NCBI GenBank assembly: GCA_020161065.1
Contig: JAIUPH010000009.1
Coordinates: 124,001-188,000, forward strand
DNA from: Pseudomonadota bacterium
Lineage (GTDB): Bacteria > Pseudomonadota > Gammaproteobacteria > Burkholderiales > Burkholderiaceae_C
DNA length: 64,000 bases
Reading direction: 5' to 3'
Below, one piece after another: positions 59,253 to 64,000 of this stretch; position 1 is the stretch's first letter; the number at the start of each line of letters is the position of its first letter. A model generated the notes under the pieces. That model ran no database searches. It was not told the DNA's origin and was given only the letters and a program-made list of their open reading frames with translations. Both the position numbers and the translations under genes were made by a program.

Positions 59253-61586
59253 TCAAGTCTTGGCCAGCGCCTTCTCGCGCGCGAACAGCGTTTCCATCTG
59301 CGACTTGCCCGACTGGTACTGGCGCGGCCAGTGCACTTCGGTGAAGCCGATCTTGGCAGCCTCGGTCAGCGTCCACGCCGGGTTGGCGAGGTGCGGGCGC
59401 GCCACCGCGCACAGGTCGGCGCGGCCGGCGGCGATGATGGAGTTGACGTGGTCGGCCTCGCTGATGGCGCCGACCGCCATCGTCGCGATGCCGGCCTCGT
59501 TGCGGATGCGGTCGGCAAACGGCGTCTGGTACATGCGGCCGTAGGTCGGCTGCTGCTCGGCGCTGACCTGGCCCGACGAAACGTCGATCAAGTCGGCGCC
59601 GGCCGCCTTGAAGGCGCGCGCGATCTGCACCGCATCGTCGGGCGTGATGCCGCCGTCGACCCAGTCGTGCGCCGAGATGCGCACCGACATCGGCAGATGT
59701 TGCGGCCAGGCCTCGCGCACGGCCTCGAACACTTCGAGCGGGTAGCGCAGGCGGTTCTGCAGGCTGCCGCCGTAGTCGTCGGTGCGCCGATTGGTCAGCG
59801 GCGAGATGAAGCCCGAGAGCAGGTAGCCGTGCGCGCCATGCAGTTCCAGCCAGTCGAAGCCGGCGGCCGCGGCGCGGCGCGTAGCGGCGACGAAGTCGGC
59901 CTTGACGCGGTCCATGTCGGCGCGCGTCATCGCCTTCGGCAGCGCGCCGCCGTCGCCGAGGTAAGGCACGGCCGAGGCAGCCAGCAAGGGCCAGTTGCCG
60001 GCCGGCAGCGGTTGGTCGGCGCCGGCGCCGTCCCACGGCGCGTTGGTCGAGCCCTTGGCGCCGGCGTGGCCGATCTGCATGCCGATGCGGGCGTCGCTGT
60101 TGGCGTGCACCCAGTCGACGATGCGCTTCCACGCCGCGCCCTGCGCGTCGGTCCACAGCCCGGGGCAGCCGGGCGTGATGCGCGCATCGGCGCTGGTGCA
60201 GGTCATCTCGGCCATCATCAGGCCGGCGCCGCCCATCGCGCGCGCGCCCAGGTGCATCAGGTGGTAGTCGCCGGGCAGGCCGTCGACGCAACTGTATTGC
60301 GCCATCGGCGAGACGACGACGCGGTTCTTCAGCGTGACGGACCGCAGCGTGTACGGCGTGAACATCGGCGGCAAGGCCGTCGCGGCCGCCGGCCGCTGCA
60401 CGCCGGCGCTTGCGGCAAACCAGCGCTCGTAGCCTTCCAGCCAGCCCTTGTCGCGCAGGCGCAGGTTCTCGTGGCTGATGCGCTGGCTGCGCGTCAGCAT
60501 GCTGTACATGAACTGCTCGGGTTCGAGCTGGTCGCAGTAGCGCTCGCCACAGACCTCGAACCAGGCCATCGCGTTCCAGGCCGCGTTCTGCAGTCGCAGC
60601 GTCTCGATGCGGCGCGCTTCCTGGTAGGCGGCCAGCACCTCGGGGATGTGCTCGCGGCTGTCGCCCAGTGCCTGGAACTGCCGCGTCAGTTCGATGGCGT
60701 CCTCCAATGCCAGCTTGGTGCCCGAGCCGATCGCGAAATGCGCCGTGTGCACCGCATCGCCCATCAGCACGACGTGGCTGCCGAGGGCGTTCTGCAGCCA
60801 CCATTGATCGCACACCACGCGCTGGAAGTTGAGCCAGGCGCTGCCGCGCAGGTGGCGCGCGTTGGTCATCAGCTTCGCGCCTTCGAGGTTGCCGTCGTCG
60901 AAGAGCTGCTCGCAGAACGCGATCGACTGCGCCTGGTCGGCCTGGTCCAGGCCATGCGCCAGCCACACCGACTCGGGGCACTCGACGATGAAGGTGGTGG
61001 TGTTCTCGTCGAACTTGTAGATGTGGGCCTGGAACCAGCCGTGCTCGGTCTTGCGGAAGTCGAAGGTGAACGCGTCGTAGAGCTTGTTCGTGCCCAGCCA
61101 GATGTAGCGGTTGGGGCGCGTCACGATGTCGGGCTTGAAGACGTTTTCGTAGCGGCCGCGGATGCGCGAGTTGATGCCGTCGCTGGCGATCACGAGGTCG
61201 GCGTCGGGGTACTGCTCGTCGGACTCGGCCTCCTGCTCGAAGACGAGCTGCACGCCCAGCCGCTCGCAGCGCGCCTGCAGGATATTGAGCAGCCGCTTGC
61301 GGCCGATGCCCACGAAGCCGTGGCCGCCGGAGCGGATGCGCCGGCCCTTGAACAGCAGCTCGATGTCGTCCCAGTGGTTGAAGGCCTGCTCGATCTCGTC
61401 GGCCGTCTCGCGGTCCCACTGGCGCATGTTGTCCATCGTGGCGTCGGAGAAGACCACGCCCCAGCCGAAGGTGTCGTAGGGCTTGTTGCGCTCGACCACG
61501 GTGATCTCGTGCGCCGGGTTGAGCTTCTTCATCAGCAGCCCGAAGTACAGGCCGGCCGGGCCGCCGCCGATGCAGACGATCTTCAT
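59253..61586 (-). CDS. Fused FAD monooxygenase / OYE-type reductase acting on an aryl-CoA (2-aminobenzoyl-CoA or salicylyl-CoA type)
   Basis: A 777-residue bifunctional enzyme. Residues 1-390 are a PHBH-type FAD monooxygenase ([15 protein letters not shown] at the N-terminus; [17 protein letters not shown] for the FAD ribityl site). Residues from about 405 are an old-yellow-enzyme domain ([28 protein letters not shown]). This architecture is known from 2-aminobenzoyl-CoA monooxygenase/reductase and is often annotated as salicylyl-CoA 5-hydroxylase. The first both hydroxylates and reduces the ring of anthraniloyl-CoA. ATG 61586 follows AAGGAG. First gene of the operon; the RidA gene favours the amino substrate. 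Confidence 0.9.
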   Translation of the reverse strand: MKIVCIGGGPAGLYFGLLMKKLNPAHEITVVERNKPYDTFGWGVVFSDATMDNMRQWDRETADEIEQAFNHWDDIELLFKGRRIRSGGHGFVGIGRKRLLNILQARCERLGVQLVFEQEAESDEQYPDADLVIASDGINSRIRGRYENVFKPDIVTRPNRYIWLGTNKLYDAFTFDFRKTEHGWFQAHIYKFDENTTTFIVECPESVWLAHGLDQADQAQSIAFCEQLFDDGNLEGAKLMTNARHLRGSAWLNFQRVVCDQWWLQNALGSHVVLMGDAVHTAHFAIGSGTKLALEDAIELTRQFQALGDSREHIPEVLAAYQEARRIETLRLQNAAWNAMAWFEVCGERYCDQLEPEQFMYSMLTRSQRISHENLRLRDKGWLEGYERWFAASAGVQRPAAATALPPMFTPYTLRSVTLKNRVVVSPMAQYSCVDGLPGDYHLMHLGARAMGGAGLMMAEMTCTSADARITPGCPGLWTDAQGAAWKRIVDWVHANSDARIGMQIGHAGAKGSTNAPWDGAGADQPLPAGNWPLLAASAVPYLGDGGALPKAMTRADMDRVKADFVAATRRAAAAGFDWLELHGAHGYLLSGFISPLTNRRTDDYGGSLQNRLRYPLEVFEAVREAWPQHLPMSVRISAHDWVDGGITPDDAVQIARAFKAAGADLIDVSSGQVSAEQQPTYGRMYQTPFADRIRNEAGIATMAVGAISEADHVNSIIAAGRADLCAVARPHLANPAWTLTEAAKIGFTEVHWPRQYQSGKSQMETLFAREKALAKT

Positions 61587-61648
61587 CCGTGCTCCTTGGG
61601 CGGTCCGCCGCGCCGCGGACCTCAGGGCACGCATTTTTGAGTTGAATT

Positions 61649-61667
61649 ATTTAGTTGTCAACTAAAT
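61649..61667. promoter_or_regulatory. Perfect 19-base palindrome upstream of the aryl-CoA operon
   Basis: ATTTAGTTGTCAACTAAAT reads identically on both strands apart from its centre base. It lies 63 bases before the monooxygenase ATG in the most AT-rich stretch of this end of the window. TTG-N-CAA cores of this size are typical MarR operators, and a MarR gene is in the operon it precedes. Confidence 0.75.
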
Positions 61668-61749
61668 GAGGGTTTGAAGTGATCGGTGTCAGTTCGCAGA
61701 GGCGGGTGCGGCAAAACGGCCGTCCGAGCCGCCCTTTGCGACACCGACA

Positions 61750-61776
61750 GCGGCATGCCACTGGTCGGCATGCCGC
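61750..61776. other. Strong stem-loop between GNAT gene and aryl-CoA operon
   Basis: GCGGCATGCC and GGCATGCCGC form a perfect 10-bp stem with a 7-base loop, 72 bases past the GNAT stop. There is no U tract. It may end or stabilise the GNAT transcript. Otherwise the 261 bases between the two genes hold only the palindrome at 61649-61667. Confidence 0.5.
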
Positions 61777-61847
61777 CATTGGTGCCTCTTGGCAGGCGAC
61801 AAACAGCGTCGGCGCAGCGATCCGCCGGCGCATCCGGCCGCCGCGCG

Positions 61848-62312
61848 CTACGCCAGCGCCAGCGCCATGAACAGGCTGTGCGGATCGGCCTTGTAGTTGG
61901 CGAACGGGCCCGATTCTTGGAAGCCCGCGCTCCGGTACAACTGCTGGGCCGGGCCAAACGCCGGGTGCGTGCCGGTTTCCAGGCTGAGCCGGCGATAGCC
62001 GCGCTGCCGGGCCGTTTCGATGATGCGGGCCAGCACCGCGCGGCCGGCGCCGCGACCGCGCAGCCGGGCCGGCGTGCGCATGGACTTGATTTCGCCATGC
62101 TCGGCCGACAATTCCTTCAGCGCGCCGCAGCCGAGCAATTGCTCGTCGTCCCACACCGTCCAGAAGGTGATGTCGGGCGCCTTCAGTTTCGACAGGTCGA
62201 GCGCGAACACGTGTTCGGGTGGGCTCAGCTCGTACATGTTGGCCAGGTGCTCGCTGAGCAAGGCGTGGATCTCGGGGCGCGACAGATCGTCGACTTCGAT
62301 GCGCAGGGTCAT
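61848..62312 (-). CDS. GNAT-family N-acetyltransferase
   Basis: A 154-residue acetyltransferase. The acetyl-CoA pyrophosphate loop RLRGRGAGRAVL (about 82-93) follows the strand EIKSMRTP, and the C-terminal LYRSAGFQESGPFANYK segment is typical of GNAT enzymes with small-molecule or aminoacyl substrates. The substrate is unknown. It is 13 bases downstream of the Na/Pi cotransporter gene and probably cotranscribed with it. Confidence 0.87.
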   Translation of the reverse strand: MTLRIEVDDLSRPEIHALLSEHLANMYELSPPEHVFALDLSKLKAPDITFWTVWDDEQLLGCGALKELSAEHGEIKSMRTPARLRGRGAGRAVLARIIETARQRGYRRLSLETGTHPAFGPAQQLYRSAGFQESGPFANYKADPHSLFMALALA

Positions 62313-62325
62313 GTGGTCTCGATGG

Positions 62326-63993
62326 CTAGCGCCCTTCGTCCAGCGACGCCAGCTGCGAATGCCGGATGCGCGTGCTGGCCAGCGCGCCGGCGGATTCGAG
62401 GATGGGGTAGGCGATCGAGCAGATGTGCGAGTTGATGCGCTTCAATTCGCTGATCAAGTCGAGGTGCAGCGAGCTGGTCTCGATGCTTTGCGCCGTGTTG
62501 TCCTGCAGCCGCACGATGTGGTTGGCCGCGTACTCGTGCTCCAGGTCGCGGAAGCGCGCCTTTTCTTCCAGCAGCTTTTGCGCGTCGCGCACGTGGCCGT
62601 CGAGGAACACGCTCATGCCCAGCCGCAGGTTGGACAGCAGCCGCTCGTGCAGGTGGCAGATCTCGCCCATGCCGGCGTCGGAGAAGCGGCGGTTCTTGCG
62701 GATCTTCTTGTCTTCGATGTCCTGCAGCACGCGCTCGATGATGTCGCCGATCTGCTCCATGTTGATGGTGAAGCTGACGATGTCGGTCCAGCGCCGGCCT
62801 TCGCGCTCGGACAGCGCCTCGCGCGAGATCTGCGTCAGGTAGAACTTGATCGCCGAGTACAGCTCGTCGACCGTGTCGTCCATCTTGCGCAGGCGCTCGG
62901 CCTCGGCGAGGTCGTTGTCGCGCAGCACGGTCAGCACGCCGCGCAACATGGTCTCCACCACGTCGGCCTGGTGCAGCGCCTCGCGCGCGGCGCAGCTGAT
63001 GGCCAGCGACGGCGTGGCCAGCGCCACCGGGTCCAGGTGGCGCGGGCGGTCGCTGCTCAGCCCCGTGCGCGGCGGGGGCAGCAGCCGCTCCACCAGCTTG
63101 GCCACCGGCCCGACGAAGGGGATGAAGATCAGCGCCAGCACCACGTTGAAGATCAGGTGGAACAGCACGATCTGCTGGTGCACCTCGCCGATGTAGGTCT
63201 GCAGCAGCACGTGGGCTTCGCCGATGAAGGGAATGGCCAGCAGCGCGCCCACCGACTTGAAGATGAAGTTGCCCAGCGGCAGCCGGCGCAGCTCGGCCTT
63301 GCCCGAGGCGGTGACCAGCATGGCCAGCACGCCGCTGCCGACGTTGGCGCCCAGCACCAGGCCCAGCGCCACGGCCACCGGCAGCATGCCTTGCGCGGCC
63401 AGCGTGGCCACCAGCAGCACGATGGCCAGGCTGGAATACGACAGCACCGCCAGCACGGCGCCGACCAGCAGGTCCAGCAGCACCTCGTTGGGCAGCGCCA
63501 CCAGCAGCGCGCGCACCGCCGGCGAGGCGGTCAGCGGCTTGGTGGCGCCGACGATGAGCTGCAGCGCCAGCGTGATCAGCCCCAGACCGATCAACACGCG
63601 GCCGACGCGGCCGACGCTGGTGTTCTGGCGGCTGATGAACATCACCACGCCGGCGAAGATGAGCAGCGGGCTCAGCCACGAGAGGTCGAAGCTGAAGACC
63701 AGCGTCATCAGCGCGGTGCCGACATCGGCGCCCAGCATCACCGCCAGCGCTGCTGCCGTGCCGACCAGGCCGCTGCCGACGAAGCTGGCGACGATCAGGC
63801 AGGTGGCGGTGCTGCTTTGCACCAGCGTGGTCACGCCCAGGCCGGCCAGCGCCGCGGTGAAGCGGTTGCTGAAACTCAAAGCCAGCACGTGGCGCAGGTT
63901 CTCGCCGAACACGCGCAGCATGCCCGTGCGCACGATGTGCGTGCCCCAGACGAGCAGCGCGATGGCCGCCAGGAGATTGAGCAGGTGGATCAC
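62326..63993 (-). CDS. Na/Pi cotransporter-family protein with PhoU-like C-terminal domain
   Basis: A 555-residue membrane protein. The NptA/YjbB-type repeats are seen: TTLVQSSTATCLIVASFVG in the first half and VLSYSSLAIVLLVATL in the second, where the Gln-Ser-Ser triplet is reduced to Tyr-Ser-Ser. About eight membrane segments fill residues 1-300. The last 210 residues are helical and PhoU-like. It should move phosphate with sodium, usually as exporter or low-affinity importer. The start shown is GTG 63993, only 7 bases from the window edge, so an upstream start outside the window is possible. Confidence 0.87.
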   Translation of the reverse strand: MIHLLNLLAAIALLVWGTHIVRTGMLRVFGENLRHVLALSFSNRFTAALAGLGVTTLVQSSTATCLIVASFVGSGLVGTAAALAVMLGADVGTALMTLVFSFDLSWLSPLLIFAGVVMFISRQNTSVGRVGRVLIGLGLITLALQLIVGATKPLTASPAVRALLVALPNEVLLDLLVGAVLAVLSYSSLAIVLLVATLAAQGMLPVAVALGLVLGANVGSGVLAMLVTASGKAELRRLPLGNFIFKSVGALLAIPFIGEAHVLLQTYIGEVHQQIVLFHLIFNVVLALIFIPFVGPVAKLVERLLPPPRTGLSSDRPRHLDPVALATPSLAISCAAREALHQADVVETMLRGVLTVLRDNDLAEAERLRKMDDTVDELYSAIKFYLTQISREALSEREGRRWTDIVSFTINMEQIGDIIERVLQDIEDKKIRKNRRFSDAGMGEICHLHERLLSNLRLGMSVFLDGHVRDAQKLLEEKARFRDLEHEYAANHIVRLQDNTAQSIETSSLHLDLISELKRINSHICSIAYPILESAGALASTRIRHSQLASLDEGR

Positions 63994-64000
63994 GGGTCGG

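Noticed and set aside
61668-61847. A small gene between the aryl-CoA operon and the GNAT gene
   Set aside because: Open frames here have no ribosome site or recognisable protein pattern, and the stretch holds a 10-bp stem-loop.

Overview
The window is about 70% G+C, almost fully coding, and carries the gene types of a metabolically versatile betaproteobacterium, most likely Burkholderiales (Sphaerotilaceae or Comamonadaceae type). Support for this comes from several ABC carriers of the branched-chain amino acid (Liv) class beside CoA ligases, a fused FAD monooxygenase/OYE enzyme of the 2-aminobenzoyl-CoA or salicylyl-CoA family, an ArgP-type LysR regulator, and GC-rich intergenic hairpins of a kind common in that order. 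No rRNA, tRNA, CRISPR array, insertion sequence or prophage was seen. The placement is inferred from gene content only.

Layout. 0-4 kb: an exported HExxH protein and a small secreted protein made of 12-residue tandem repeats. 4-8 kb: a Crp-like regulator overlapping a class III cyclase/AAA ATPase/TPR protein. 8-17.3 kb: an acyltransferase and its decayed second copy flank a TetR regulator, a toxin-antitoxin pair, ArgP, and an operon of a CoA ligase plus a two-subunit biotin-dependent acyl-CoA carboxylase. 17.4-18.1 kb: an orphan gene of lower G+C. 18.2-25.7 kb (minus strand): a tetR-livG-acyl-CoA synthetase-livH-livM-livF-binding protein operon. 26.0-35.4 kb (plus strand): a four-gene operon of a degenerate CHAT/cyclase/ATPase/TPR protein, a P450-like fusion, a DyP-type peroxidase and a membrane-anchored patatin. 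35.4-38.0 kb: a cyclic-nucleotide-binding protein, an MFS carrier and a HigBA-like toxin-antitoxin pair. 38.0-49.2 kb (minus strand): iorAB, a Rieske dioxygenase, a CoA ligase, a thiolase-like protein, a DUF35-SDR fusion, a cyclase-family hydrolase and an SDR. 49.3-61.6 kb: two MarR regulators, a CoA ligase, a second Liv-type transporter, RidA, acyl-CoA dehydrogenase, enoyl-CoA hydratase and the fused monooxygenase/OYE enzyme. 61.8-64 kb: a GNAT acetyltransferase and a Na/Pi cotransporter.

How the genes may work together. The 38-61.6 kb region reads as an aromatic catabolic island. IorAB would turn an arylpyruvate such as indolepyruvate into an aryl-acetyl-CoA. The dioxygenase and the isatin-hydrolase-like cyclase protein could oxidise and open a ring. 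The ligase, SDR pair and DUF35/thiolase module would shorten the side chain. The neighbouring operon would dearomatise 2-aminobenzoyl-CoA and feed it to beta-oxidation. This route is inference from family assignments and neighbourhood.

The 26-35 kb operon is the best candidate for an undescribed system. It joins a STAND-like ATPase with decayed CHAT and cyclase domains to a lipid-releasing patatin and two heme proteins, which suggests a regulated lipid-oxidation (oxylipin-like) or defence pathway. Both cyclase-ATPase proteins in the window have a cyclic-nucleotide-binding protein as neighbour.
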